Source: Desulfocucumis sp964643075 (GTDB taxonomy: Bacteria; Bacillota; Desulfotomaculia; Desulfotomaculales; Desulfocucumaceae). Taken from it: a stretch of DNA of 64,000 nt. This document shows positions 25,292-34,434 of this stretch, one piece after another; within the stretch, counting starts at the first letter, position 1; the number at the start of each line of letters is the position of its first letter. Position numbers and translations under genes: made by a program. The stretch is from NCBI GenBank assembly GCA_964643075.1, contig CAZXQO010000006.1, forward strand, positions 1-64,000, given 5' to 3'. The notes below the pieces were generated by a model. That model saw nothing but the letters and a program-made list of their open reading frames with translations, did not search any database and was not told where the DNA came from.

Positions 25292-25341
25292 AATAAAATT
25301 GTAGATCAATGCAGCAAATTGTATTAATCTACAATTTTATT
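25292..25341. other. AT-rich inverted repeat upstream of the DUF3842 gene
   Basis: AATAAAATTGTAGAT (25292-25306) and its exact reverse complement (25327-25341) around a 20-nt loop. No clean T-run follows on either strand. It could be an operator or a terminator between two minus-strand genes. Confidence 0.5.
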
Positions 25342-25421
25342 TCCCAAATTGTACTTTCATATCGTAATTTTATTCTGACTGATGTTATCCCCAACGTGTG
25401 CATATCATTGTGGATAAAAAA

Positions 25422-25697
25422 TTAATTTGCGGAATCATGTTTAAAGTTATCTTGCAATTTCATTTCCAGCTCCACAATCTGACTGTTTTTCCTTAGCAAC
25501 CATCGTGCATAACGATAGTTGGCGCAATGCAGTTTTTTATTTTCCTTTTCCAACTTGCCGGTAAGACTGGCTTTCTCCTTTTCCAGCTTTTCTATGAGAT
25601 TCATTAACACTCTCCTGCTCAGACGCAGCTGTTCCACTTTTTCTTCCAGATCCCGCGTCCTGCGCTGCCAATATGCAACATCGCTGTGCTCGTTCAT
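25422..25697 (-). CDS. Small coiled-coil protein, 91 residues
   Basis: No named family recognised. From about residue 15 to 85 it is one continuous coiled coil with clear heptads (DLEEKVEQLRLSRRVLMNLI, EKLEKEKASLTGKLEKENKK). A short motif of aromatic and basic residues (NYRYARWLLRKN) interrupts it. The ATG at 25697 follows AGGGGTGG. It has no signal peptide. It may be a structural or partner-binding protein. Confidence 0.65.
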   Translation of the reverse strand: MNEHSDVAYWQRRTRDLEEKVEQLRLSRRVLMNLIEKLEKEKASLTGKLEKENKKLHCANYRYARWLLRKNSQIVELEMKLQDNFKHDSAN

Positions 25698-25793
25698 AAC
25701 GGACCACCCCTGCATACCTATATGCTCATAATATATGCTTTAGGGGCTTATATTAGACTCTGCGAAACAGGAGATCGTTGAAAAACTACGGGC

Positions 25794-26966
25794 TTAACTG
25801 CTTCCAAAACTGAAGGATTCTCCTATGCGCCGCACCGCCTCAACCAGCACCTCTTCCTCCTGCACCATAGCGATCCTGACATAGCCCTCACCACTCTCTC
25901 CGAAAGCCACCCCGGGAATGACTATAACCCCGGCCTTATCCAGGAGTTCCAGGCAGAATTCCCAGGAGGAGACATAGCCCGGAGGCAGCGGGGCCCAGAC
26001 AAACATTGAAGCCCGGGGTTTAGGCATTTGCCAGCCCAGTCCGGCCAGACCGTCCACCAGCACGTCCCTCCTGCGCTGGTATGCCCTGGCGTTTTCCTCT
26101 ACACAATCCTGGGGGCCTTCCAGAGCGGCTATGCCGGCCTCCTGCACAACCCTGAAAACACCGTAATCTATATTGGATTTAACCCTCCCCAGCGCCTCCA
26201 GCACAGCGCTGTTGCCCACTGCAAAACCAATTCTGCAGCCCGCCATATTGTAGGTCTTGGACAGTGAATAAAACTCTATACCAACCTCCCTGGCCCCGGG
26301 CGCCTCCAGGAAACTCACCGGTTTAAAGCCGTCATAAGCCAGTTCGGAATAGGCCACATCGTGGCACACAAGGATACCGTATTTTTTACCAAAGGCCGCA
26401 GCTTTTTCAAAAAATTCCCAATTGGCATTTGCCGCCACGGGATTGTTGGGGTAGTTGAGCCAGATCAGTTTGGCCTTACGGGCTATACCCTCCGGTATGA
26501 CATCAAAATCGGGCAGAAAGTCGTTCTTGGCCAGCAGCGGCAGGGGATACACCTCTCCGCCGGCAAGTTTGATGCCGCAGGCATAAATAGGGTAGCCAGG
26601 ATCCGGAACAAGGGCAATATCCCCGGGGTTGATATAGGCCATGGCCAGGTGGGCCAGCCCATCCTGGGAGCCCATCAGCACCAGTACTTCGCTGGCGGGG
26701 TCCAGAACCACCCCAAACCTTCTTTTATACCAGTCAGTTAACGCCCTGTACAACTCCGGCATGCCCTCCAGGGGATAACGGTAATTGTTGGGATTGTCAA
26801 GAGCCCGGTGCATAGCTTGGATTATATGCTGTGCAGGGGGGCGGTCTGGCGTACCCACACCCAGGTTAATCACTGTCACGCCCCGCTCCTCCACCTTCTT
26901 TTTTAATAACTCCATCTCATTAAATATTGCCGAACCAATTCCGGCCATACGATCCGCAGTTTGCAC
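25794..26966 (-). CDS. LL-diaminopimelate aminotransferase-like class I/II aminotransferase
   Basis: PLP-dependent aminotransferase. The sequence VINLGVGTPDRPPAQHIIQA near the start and YPLEGMPELYRAL, VPDPGYPIY, NYPNNPVAA and SLSKTYNMAGCRIG (PLP Lys) resemble LL-diaminopimelate aminotransferases of the DapL type. The substrate is not proven. The GTG at 26966 follows GGGGGAG and gives 390 residues, the family length. An ATG at 27038 is also in frame, but the 24 codons it adds come mostly from the MITE directly upstream. The gene follows the PHP gene in the same direction, with the MITE between them. Confidence 0.85.
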   Translation of the reverse strand: MQTADRMAGIGSAIFNEMELLKKKVEERGVTVINLGVGTPDRPPAQHIIQAMHRALDNPNNYRYPLEGMPELYRALTDWYKRRFGVVLDPASEVLVLMGSQDGLAHLAMAYINPGDIALVPDPGYPIYACGIKLAGGEVYPLPLLAKNDFLPDFDVIPEGIARKAKLIWLNYPNNPVAANANWEFFEKAAAFGKKYGILVCHDVAYSELAYDGFKPVSFLEAPGAREVGIEFYSLSKTYNMAGCRIGFAVGNSAVLEALGRVKSNIDYGVFRVVQEAGIAALEGPQDCVEENARAYQRRRDVLVDGLAGLGWQMPKPRASMFVWAPLPPGYVSSWEFCLELLDKAGVIVIPGVAFGESGEGYVRIAMVQEEEVLVEAVRRIGESFSFGSS

Positions 26967-26980
26967 GGAAGCTCCCCCTA

Positions 26981-27077
26981 ACACTACAGCATTATTGCTT
27001 ATTCCGCTATGCCCGCTACGCCACGGGGACGGTTCCATCGTCTTTCCTTTAAACCGTCCCCATGGCTCCGCTAACCT
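26981..27077. mobile_element. Degenerate MITE copy between PHP and aminotransferase genes
   Basis: It keeps ACTACAGC at its left end, TTCCGCTATG, GGGGACGGTTCCATCG and CCGTCCCCATGGCTCCGCTAAC, in the same order as in 384-533. The right terminal repeat is missing. It ends within a few bases of the PHP gene stop. Confidence 0.7.
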
Positions 27078-27081
27078 AGGA

Positions 27082-27912
27082 CTATCGGTCCTTCACCCCG
27101 CCGGACAATTTTTTCATTTCCTGGACCACCCTGTAGTCAACAGTTGCGTCTCCCAGCTTTTTGTGCTCCCGGTGGCTGCTGCCATGATAGTCCGAGCCCC
27201 CGGTGGCAAGCAGGTTGTATTGCCGGCACAGCCGCCGGTAATGATCGCTGGTAGCCGGGTCATGGCCGGGATGATACACTTCCAGCCCCTGTAGCCCTGC
27301 ATCCACCAGCGCAGGAATCAGAGCGTCGCAACCCGCCATACCCGGGTGAGCAAAAACAGCTACCCCCCCGGATCTGCGAATTAGCCGCACCGCTTCCGAA
27401 GGAGGGTATTTGACCCGGGGCTCATAGGCAGGCCTGCCGGTGCCAATGTATTTTTCAAAAGCCTCCCCGACAGAGCTCACCGCCCCGGTCTCAGCCAGTG
27501 CCCTGGCGATGTGAGGCCTTCCCACCGAACCGCTGCCGGCAATCTCCAAAACTCTGTTATAGGTTACGCCAAACCCCATATGCCGTAGTTTTTCCACCAT
27601 GCTCACCGCCCGCTGGCGACGGGACCGGCGGAAAGACGCCAGATGCTCTTCCAGGACCATATCATCCGGGTCAAGCAGATAACCGAGAATGTGTATCTCC
27701 TTGCCCCCCAGTTCCGTCCCCAGTTCTATAGCTGGTAAAACCTCCACACCGTACCTCGCCCCTGCACTCTCGGCCTCCCTGACACCTTCCATGGTATCGT
27801 GATCGGCCACAGCCAGGGCTGTCAGGCCGATTTCCGCCGCCCTGGCCACCACCATTGCCGGGCTGTCTGTACCATCCGAGGCAGTGGTGTGCACATGTAA
27901 GTCTGCAAGCAT
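27082..27912 (-). CDS. PHP-domain phosphoesterase
   Basis: Metal-dependent hydrolase of the polymerase and histidinol phosphatase family. Related proteins include the 3',5'-nucleoside bisphosphate phosphatase and RNase AM (YciV). Metal-binding motifs are visible: ADLHVHTTASDGT at the N-terminus, AVADHDT, EIHILGY, VFAHPG and GGSDYHG. The length is 276 residues. The ATG at 27912 follows GGAGTG by 7 nt; the frame is open further upstream without good signals. The true substrate cannot be told from the sequence. Confidence 0.85.
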   Translation of the reverse strand: MLADLHVHTTASDGTDSPAMVVARAAEIGLTALAVADHDTMEGVREAESAGARYGVEVLPAIELGTELGGKEIHILGYLLDPDDMVLEEHLASFRRSRRQRAVSMVEKLRHMGFGVTYNRVLEIAGSGSVGRPHIARALAETGAVSSVGEAFEKYIGTGRPAYEPRVKYPPSEAVRLIRRSGGVAVFAHPGMAGCDALIPALVDAGLQGLEVYHPGHDPATSDHYRRLCRQYNLLATGGSDYHGSSHREHKKLGDATVDYRVVQEMKKLSGGVKDR

Positions 27913-28341
27913 AAAAAGCACTCCTTGCCCCGGTATCCTCACCAGGACCAAATATATAATCCTCAACATTTTTTCGACGAACAAAGCCCCGTTCCTTTAA
28001 ATTCTGGCCGATTACTAATTACAATTGATATTATTATATATCTATATTATATAAGACCTCAAACGTAACTGTACAACAAAAAGCAGGATAAAAATCAGTG
28101 ACAAAGCGCATAAAATCATTCTTAATACAAAAAATACCCTGAACAACCATATATTCCTTTTAGCTTGAATCAGCATACGTTCCCGCTCAGAAATCTGAAA
28201 CTATATGATCTTGATATTTTCCTAAATTTAAAGCGAGTCCGGCAGGATACGGACCTGTTTTGGCGAAGGCATAAAGGTATATTGGTAAAAAAGGAATGTA
28301 ATGGTACTCGGGAACACTAAATAAGCACGGGGGGATAGAAC
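27913..28341. other. Intergenic region with no recognised gene
   Basis: Divergent gap of about 430 bp between the PHP and phosphohexomutase genes. It is AT-rich around 28020-28065, as expected for promoters in both directions, and has a short GTCCG/CGGAC hairpin near 28230. I see nothing else. Confidence 0.4.
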
Positions 28342-29721
28342 ATGCAAATAAATCCCAGCATTTTCAGGGAATATGACATCCGTGGAGTGGCTGACCACGA
28401 CCTCACGGACCAGACCGTTACGCTTTTGGGACAGGCTTTTGGAACTACCGTAAGGAGAAAGGGTCTTACGGACGTACTGGTGGGAATGGACAACCGCTAC
28501 AGTTCACCCAGACTTGCCAAGGCATTAACCGCCGGTCTGCTGTCCACAGGATGCCGGGTGGTGGATATCGGCACCGTGGTAACCCCAATTTTCTATTATG
28601 CCCGGGTTAAATACGGCATGGAGGCAGGAGTAATGATTACCGGCAGCCATAACCCCTCGGAGGACAATGGCTTTAAAATTGCCCTGGGCGCCGGCACTAT
28701 ATACGGCCAGGGAATACAAGCCCTGCGCAAACTAATTGAAGATGAAGATTTTATATCCGGCGATGGCAGCGTTTCCACCAGCAACCCGGTACCGGACTAT
28801 ATGCAAATGCTGAAAGAAAAAATTATACTGGGACCTAAAAAGCTTAAAGTCGTGGTGGATTGCGGCAACGGCACTGCATCATATTTTGCCGTGGAAATAG
28901 TCGAAGCCATGGGCTGCCATGTGATACCACTCTACTGCGAGCCGGATCCCGACTTCCCCAATCACCACCCGGACCCGGTGAAAAGGAAAAACCTGCAGGA
29001 CTTGATTAAAACGGTGCTGGCAGAGAAAGCTGACCTGGGCATCGCCTTTGACGGGGACGCGGACCGCATTGGTGTAGTGGACAACTCGGGGGAAGTAATC
29101 TGGGGCGACCAGTTTATGGCCCTGATGTGGCCGGAGATACTGGCCAAACATCCGGGGGCTCCTTCCATCATAGAAGTGAAGTGCTCCCAGGCACTGGTGG
29201 ACGAGGTAGAACGGCTGGGCGGAAAGCCCGTATTTTACAAAACGGGTCATTCTCTGATTAAGGCCAAAATGAAGGAGCTTGACGCACCCTTTACCGGCGA
29301 AATGTCCGGCCATATGTTCTTTGCCGATGAATATTACGGCTATGATGACGCCTTTTACGCCACCGGCAGATTGTTAAGGATGCTGTCCAACGCCGGGCGT
29401 CCCCTTTCCGCCATGGTTAAAGACCTGCCCAAATATTACTCCACCGCCGAAACAAGGGTACCCTGCCCGGACGAGGTAAAATTTGAGGTGGTAAAACGTT
29501 TACAGAATTTTTTCCGGGAGAAATATGAAGTAATTGACGTGGATGGAGTAAGAGTGCTGTTCGGAGACGGCTGGGGCCTGGTGAGGTCATCTAACACCCA
29601 GCCCGTGCTGGTAGCCCGCTGCGAGGCTAAAACCCCTGCCCGTCTGGAGGAAATAACCGGCATTATGAAGGATGCCATGACAGCCCAGCCCGAAGTGGGC
29701 AGTTTTGAATGGGATTATTAA
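28342..29721 (+). CDS. Phosphomannomutase/phosphoglucomutase
   Basis: Interconverts hexose 1- and 6-phosphates, feeding sugar-nucleotide synthesis for envelope polymers. The 459-residue alpha-D-phosphohexomutase starts NPSIFREYDIRG. It carries the phosphoserine loop TGSHNPS (Ser about 102), the metal loop DGDADRIG, the sugar-binding FTGEMSGH loop and the phosphate-binding RSSNTQP near the end. It overlaps mprF by 13 bp, so the two are translationally coupled. Confidence 0.93.
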   Translation: MQINPSIFREYDIRGVADHDLTDQTVTLLGQAFGTTVRRKGLTDVLVGMDNRYSSPRLAKALTAGLLSTGCRVVDIGTVVTPIFYYARVKYGMEAGVMITGSHNPSEDNGFKIALGAGTIYGQGIQALRKLIEDEDFISGDGSVSTSNPVPDYMQMLKEKIILGPKKLKVVVDCGNGTASYFAVEIVEAMGCHVIPLYCEPDPDFPNHHPDPVKRKNLQDLIKTVLAEKADLGIAFDGDADRIGVVDNSGEVIWGDQFMALMWPEILAKHPGAPSIIEVKCSQALVDEVERLGGKPVFYKTGHSLIKAKMKELDAPFTGEMSGHMFFADEYYGYDDAFYATGRLLRMLSNAGRPLSAMVKDLPKYYSTAETRVPCPDEVKFEVVKRLQNFFREKYEVIDVDGVRVLFGDGWGLVRSSNTQPVLVARCEAKTPARLEEITGIMKDAMTAQPEVGSFEWDY

Positions 29722-32369
29722 ACACTGTGAAAAAACGGGGAATAAGCCTTCTAAAAGTACTTTTTCCCCTATCGCTCATGTTTATCATCATCAACCAGGG
29801 CCGCCATGAGTTTTCCAGGCTGAATATTGTAGAAACCCTGCACCTGATCATAAAATTACCTGGCAGTTCCCGTGCCCTCCTTTTGTTGGCCAGCATGGCC
29901 GCCGTATTCTGTATGACCGGCTATGACTGGATTGTGGCGCGCCGGTACGGCGAAAGGATCAAGGCCGGCAGCCTGCTAAGAGTTTCCTGGATAGCCAATA
30001 CCTTTAATAATCTTTTTGGATTCGCCGGTCTGACGGGCTCCAGCGTCCGGGTAATACTTTATATGAAACTGGGCATGGAGCCGAAGCAGGCTGTGTACGC
30101 CAGCAGCGTACTGCTCCCTTCCTATGCCACGGGGCTTTCACTGCTGGCCCTGGCCCTGGTCACCGGTGTACTGCCCTACCACAATCTATATCCCATCCAC
30201 GGAGGGTGGTTTGAATACGGACTATGGCTAATGTCTGCCTACATCGCCGTATATATACTGATCCAGCGCTCACCATTTCTTTCCCGGCGGCTGCTGCAGA
30301 GGGAGCAAAAGGTGGCATGGTCCGTTGTACTTGGCTTAGCCGTAATATCCCTGGCGGAATGGCTGGCTGCCGTGGGGGTATTTTATATAGCTCTGCTGAC
30401 TGCAGGCTATCAGCTTCCGCTGCACCAATTGGCAGGCGTTTTCGCCATATCCGCCATTATCGGCATTATCAGTATGGTTCCCGGCGGGCTGGGAACCTTT
30501 GACGCCTCCGTAATAATCGGATTACAGCAACTGGGGATTCCTTCCGATGGCTCCCTGGCAATATTGCTGCTCTTCCGCTTTTTCTATTATTTTATACCCT
30601 GGATTGCCGGTCTGGTGCTGTCAGTTCAGGAGCTCTCAACCAACGCCGGGAACAACATGGGTGTGATTTCGCATACTGTACTGAAGGCCTGGGGCTGGAC
30701 GGGCCGCCTTATTTCTTGGCCTGAGCGGTTTACCTACATACAGAACATCGGTATCTGGTCACTGTCTGCACTCACTTTTATGAGCGGCATATTGCTACTG
30801 TTTAATGAATTTTTGCTTAACGAAAGATTACATGCCTTCAGAATATCACTTCCTCCTGCCTTTATAATCGGTTCACATTACCTTTCGGTAAGCCTGGGGG
30901 CTTTATTGCTGGTGGTTTCCAGGGGAATTTATTACCGTACCCGTCGCGCCTATAGTGTGGCCATGCTGATAATCGCAGCCAGTATATTCTTTTCCCTGAT
31001 CAAGGGTATCAGCATAAGACACATACTATATTTCGGGCTGGTTTATTTTTTGCTCAGGCTCTCAAGAAAGGGCTTCTACCGCAAAAGCGTGCCACTCCAA
31101 CCGGCTACTGCGGCAGTCTGGGGAGCGGTAACGGCGGTTATACTGTTCGGTTACTGGCTGCTGAGTACAAACACTTACCGGCTTAAAGTGCTGCATCACC
31201 ATATCCTGGTGAAACCGTTATTTATCAGCCCCCCGGTACATCTACAGGCAGCAGTACTGGCCACCGGCCTGACCTGGCTGCTGCTGGGCATATACACCGG
31301 TATAAAGCCCGAAAGAACCATAGGCCATCCCTTTGACGAAGAGGAAAAGAAAAAACTGTTTGACTTTCTTAAAAAGCAAAGTGGAAATGTGTACACCCAT
31401 CTGATATTACTGGGCGACAAAAGGATATTTTGGGGGCAGGAGAATGAGGTGCTGATACCTTATGCGGTCGTGGGGGATAAGCTGGTGGCCCTGGGTGATC
31501 CCCTGGGGCCATGGCACCTGATCAGGAACGCCATAAAGGAATTCCGGGAATACGCCGATACATACGCCATGTTTCCGGTGTTCTACGAAATATCGTCCCA
31601 ACATTTGGCCGACTTTCATGAAAACGGATTCCGCTTTTTTAAGCTTGGTGAAGATGCCACAGTAGATTTGACCACCTTTTCTCTCAGCGGGAAGGATATG
31701 AAAAGCTTTAGAAACGTCAAAAACCGCTTGCAAAAGGAAGGCTACTCCTTCTCCTTTATAGAACCTCCCTTTGCGCCTGAGCTGATGCATGAGATGAGGC
31801 AGGTTTCTGATATCTGGTCAAAGGAGAAAAAAAGCGGCAAAAAATACTTTTCCATGGGTAGATTTGAAGACTATTACATACAAAGCGCCCCGGTAGTAAC
31901 ACTGAGGGACGCCAAAGGCAACCTGACAGGCTTTGTGTCTATAATGCCCTGCTATGACCATGAAACAATTTCCATCGACTTGATGCGCCATGTGCCGGAA
32001 ACTCCTAACGGCACCATGGACGGGCTGTTTCTCTTTCTTTTCGAATGGGCCGGGGAACACGGATATAAAAAGTTCAATCTCGGCATGGCACCCCTTGCCA
32101 ATGTGGGCAGAACAGCCTTCTCTTTCCGGGAAGAGAAAGTGCTCGGCCTAATATACAGACACATCAATACCTGGTACGGTTTTCAGGGATTAAGACGCTA
32201 TAAGGAAAAGTTCTCACCGCATTGGGAGCCGCGCTTCCTGGCCTACCCGGGCAACGTTTCACTGGTAAGCGTATTCATTGATATTTTATTTCTAATTAAC
32301 GGGCAGAACAGAAAAACAGCCGTCAAAAAGATGTTACTGCCCCTGTCCAAACGCGACTCCCGCGCTTGA
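29709..32369 (+). CDS. mprF: Phosphatidylglycerol lysyltransferase MprF (synthase-flippase)
   Basis: Adds an amino acid from aminoacyl-tRNA to phosphatidylglycerol and flips the product, lowering surface negative charge and sensitivity to cationic peptides. The 886-residue protein has a long N-terminal membrane half with more than ten helices (GFAGLTGSSVRV and PGGLGTFDASV match the flippase domain). A C-terminal DUF2156 synthase domain begins near residue 540 (RNVKNRLQKEGYSF, FVSIMPCYDHETISIDLMRH, FNLGMAPLANVG). The transferred amino acid (Lys, Ala or other) cannot be read from sequence. It is coupled to the mutase gene. Confidence 0.93.
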   Translation: MGLLNTVKKRGISLLKVLFPLSLMFIIINQGRHEFSRLNIVETLHLIIKLPGSSRALLLLASMAAVFCMTGYDWIVARRYGERIKAGSLLRVSWIANTFNNLFGFAGLTGSSVRVILYMKLGMEPKQAVYASSVLLPSYATGLSLLALALVTGVLPYHNLYPIHGGWFEYGLWLMSAYIAVYILIQRSPFLSRRLLQREQKVAWSVVLGLAVISLAEWLAAVGVFYIALLTAGYQLPLHQLAGVFAISAIIGIISMVPGGLGTFDASVIIGLQQLGIPSDGSLAILLLFRFFYYFIPWIAGLVLSVQELSTNAGNNMGVISHTVLKAWGWTGRLISWPERFTYIQNIGIWSLSALTFMSGILLLFNEFLLNERLHAFRISLPPAFIIGSHYLSVSLGALLLVVSRGIYYRTRRAYSVAMLIIAASIFFSLIKGISIRHILYFGLVYFLLRLSRKGFYRKSVPLQPATAAVWGAVTAVILFGYWLLSTNTYRLKVLHHHILVKPLFISPPVHLQAAVLATGLTWLLLGIYTGIKPERTIGHPFDEEEKKKLFDFLKKQSGNVYTHLILLGDKRIFWGQENEVLIPYAVVGDKLVALGDPLGPWHLIRNAIKEFREYADTYAMFPVFYEISSQHLADFHENGFRFFKLGEDATVDLTTFSLSGKDMKSFRNVKNRLQKEGYSFSFIEPPFAPELMHEMRQVSDIWSKEKKSGKKYFSMGRFEDYYIQSAPVVTLRDAKGNLTGFVSIMPCYDHETISIDLMRHVPETPNGTMDGLFLFLFEWAGEHGYKKFNLGMAPLANVGRTAFSFREEKVLGLIYRHINTWYGFQGLRRYKEKFSPHWEPRFLAYPGNVSLVSVFIDILFLINGQNRKTAVKKMLLPLSKRDSRA

Positions 32370-32431
32370 ACAACCATCCTGTGAGAAACCAGGCTACAGG
32401 TGAATTTCCGGTACACGCAGACATATAATAT

Positions 32432-32698
32432 TTATTTAACCAGGGCTAACAGCACATGACCGGCCAGGTAAAAAAATCCCAGGGCAAAAAAACCATAACA
32501 AACCGTCCGAACTGCAGTTGAATCTTCCCTATCCAACCAGTCCACCAGGTCATCCACTGCTGCTCCTGCGGATGAAAACAGCGGCTCCCGGCCAGACTCC
32601 GCACCTGTTACCCCGGTCCGGGGAGTTTGCAGAACGTTAAATGACCAGTTAATATTGAAATCACCGTTAAATATTTTTGTTTGCCCTACTGTAGCCAT
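32432..32698 (-). CDS. Small tail-anchored membrane protein, 88 residues
   Basis: No family recognised. The soluble part of about 60 residues (Asn/Thr/Gly-rich, then the acidic stretch VDDLVDWLDREDS) is followed by a single C-terminal helix (GFFALGFFYLAGHVLLALV), suggesting a tail-anchored or type II topology. The ATG at 32698 follows a GGATGGTGGA-type site; an upstream ATG at 32749 would lie within the promoter. The promoter carries two LexA-box-like sites, so the gene may respond to DNA damage. By analogy with YneA/SulA-type inhibitors a division role is conceivable, but the sequence does not resemble them. Confidence 0.6.
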   Translation of the reverse strand: MATVGQTKIFNGDFNINWSFNVLQTPRTGVTGAESGREPLFSSAGAAVDDLVDWLDREDSTAVRTVCYGFFALGFFYLAGHVLLALVK

Positions 32699-32719
32699 AA
32701 TATCCACCATCCAATCTGT

Positions 32720-32768
32720 CGTACATATGTTCTGTACACATGGTAGCAAAACCTATGTTCTATGTCAA
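32720..32768 (-). promoter_or_regulatory. Promoter with two LexA/DinR-like boxes
   Basis: On the minus strand -35 TTGACA (32763-32768), 17-bp spacer, -10 TACCAT (32740-32745). Two sites each match 7 of 8 positions of GAAC-N4-GTTC: GAACATAGGTTT in the spacer (32748-32761 region) and GAACATATGTAC just after the -10 (32720-32733 region). Their position suits repression. Confidence 0.55.
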
Positions 32769-32912
32769 TAGTATTTTACAACACACCGGGCCCTGTGCCT
32801 AAAATATTTTGCGGCAGTATACTGTTTGCTTGTGGAACATGAAGCACGCCACTGCAGGAAGGTAGCGCCTGCCGTCGAATATTAAATATCATGCATACGG
32901 GGGTGCAAAATA

Positions 32913-33650
32913 ATGTTTCCGCAAACCCACGTATATTTTGCAGGAAGAGTCCTGGGAAATATAAACGATGCCATCGCCCTGGGCAGCATTTTTCCCGATA
33001 TGGTAATCGGAGCAGGTGTGCCAAGGGATATATCACATAACAGCGGCAGGGAACTCTTTGCCTTTCTATTGAAAAACAGTACTCTATGTGATTTTGCCAG
33101 GGGCAACATAACCCATGGGGTGAACCCGGACGGACTGGACTATTACGGCGATGAAAAAAATCCGCCCTATGAGCGGGGCTACTGTTTCGAAAAAGGTAGG
33201 CGTTTTATTGAAACCACCGTTGAAGCATGCAACATACCGGAAGAAATGGGCTGGTGGAAAGCCCATAACATAGTGGAGATGGGAATTGAACTGCATATCA
33301 GCCAGCGTGCCCCCTACGGCGAAATATTACGGGGAGCTTTTGCCAACACGGCGTTGATAGAGGATATATGTTGTCAGTCCGGGGCTTTTTTCGGCAGAGA
33401 CCCACTACCTTTTGCCGGACGGATAGCGAATTTCCCTGATTATATCGACCTGGAAAAGTCCACCCCGGAATCGCTGGCCCGGAAATACGAATACCAGATG
33501 TATTACAAGCACCGCATCAGGATTAACACCCCCAGGGTGGCAAAACTAATAGAAGAAGCGGCCCAGTGGGTTGACAACGACCTGGATGATTTTTTTAATA
33601 AAACCACCGGCAGGGTTAAAAAAGTACTGGGAGAGCTTAAGGCTTTTTAA
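32913..33650 (+). CDS. Unknown protein, zinc-dependent phospholipase C-like start
   Basis: 245 residues, soluble, with no signal peptide. The N-terminus FPQTHVYFAGRVLG with ALGSIFPD and a following Asp/His-rich region (SHNSGREL, THGVNPDGLDYYG) resembles the metal-binding opening of zinc-dependent phospholipase C-like proteins (PF00882-type). The later HNIVEMGIELHIS adds further His ligands. The catalytic function is uncertain. The ATG at 32913 follows a GGGGGTG-type site. A copy of the hairpin repeat follows directly. Confidence 0.6.
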   Translation: MFPQTHVYFAGRVLGNINDAIALGSIFPDMVIGAGVPRDISHNSGRELFAFLLKNSTLCDFARGNITHGVNPDGLDYYGDEKNPPYERGYCFEKGRRFIETTVEACNIPEEMGWWKAHNIVEMGIELHISQRAPYGEILRGAFANTALIEDICCQSGAFFGRDPLPFAGRIANFPDYIDLEKSTPESLARKYEYQMYYKHRIRINTPRVAKLIEEAAQWVDNDLDDFFNKTTGRVKKVLGELKAF

Positions 33651-33652
33651 TT

Positions 33653-33786
33653 TATCTCGCTAACAGCCTGTAAGGCCCGTCCTTGAAGGTCCGGGGATCA
33701 ACAGGCTGTAAAGCTCGAACTAAGTTCGCTCTAAGAGTTTGGCAGGGGAATAACCCCTTCCGAACCCAAGGCTCACTTATATCTAC
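33653..33786. repeat. Dispersed hairpin repeat, copy B
   Basis: Nearly the same sequence as 5132-5263. The shared blocks are ACAGCCTGT with ACAGGCTGT, AAGTTCGCTCTAAG, GGGGAATAACC, and CCGAACCCAAGGCTCACTT. The first stem is less perfect here than in copy A. Confidence 0.8.
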
Positions 33787-33827
33787 CTTCGCCTGCAATA
33801 TGGCCGGAGCGCAAAAGGTGAAATACT

Positions 33828-34403
33828 TTGACAAAAAAACCTGACTATGAATATATCTATGCCATAACTGCAAAGACAACCCCCCTGGACAGCGACTGTG
33901 GTGAATTATGTGGCAGTATCTGCTGCCGTCCGCACCGCAAAAAAGTACTCGGCATGTACCTTTTCCCCGGCGAGGAGACTATGTTCAGCGGCACTGAGAA
34001 CTGGCTGGAATATGAGCAGCACGATCCTCTGCTATACGATTTCCCCGACAACTGGGAATATCCGGTGCTTTTTGTTAAATGCACCCCGCCCTGCCCCCGG
34101 CAGGCCCGCCCTTTAAGCTGCCGGCTATTTCCCCTCGCCCCGCACCTTATACAAGATGGTACACTGCTGATTATTCACGAAACCATGAAACTCCCCTACC
34201 GCTGCCCGCTGATTACCAAAAAAATACCTCTCCGGGCAGACTTTATTGAAACGGTAGCCCTGACATGGCGGGAGCTATTAAAAGATGACAGGATCTATAG
34301 GCTGGTGGAAGAAGATTCCAGACAGCGCGAAACCGAAACCAGCAAAATGCCGCAGATACTCCGGGCAGATCAAATATCGACATCCAGCTATTTATCCAAA
34401 TAA
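33828..34403 (+). CDS. Cysteine-rich YkgJ-like protein
   Basis: 191 residues with a pattern of Cys residues in DCGELCGSICCRP, then KCTPPCPRQARPLSCRLFPL and YRCPL. This resembles the YkgJ-type CxxC cluster family, thought to bind zinc or an iron-sulfur cluster; no reaction is known. The start is TTG at 33828 behind AAAAGGTG. There is no membrane segment. It is followed by a terminator and tRNA gene on the other strand. Confidence 0.65.
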   Translation: MTKKPDYEYIYAITAKTTPLDSDCGELCGSICCRPHRKKVLGMYLFPGEETMFSGTENWLEYEQHDPLLYDFPDNWEYPVLFVKCTPPCPRQARPLSCRLFPLAPHLIQDGTLLIIHETMKLPYRCPLITKKIPLRADFIETVALTWRELLKDDRIYRLVEEDSRQRETETSKMPQILRADQISTSSYLSK

Positions 34404-34407
34404 AAAA

Positions 34408-34431
34408 GGAGTTCCCGTTTAAAGGAACTCC
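34408..34431 (-). terminator. Terminator of tRNA-Lys
   Basis: GGAGTTCC/GGAACTCC hairpin with a TTTTTT run on the minus strand, directly after the tRNA 3' end. Confidence 0.8.
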
Positions 34432-34434
34432 CGT

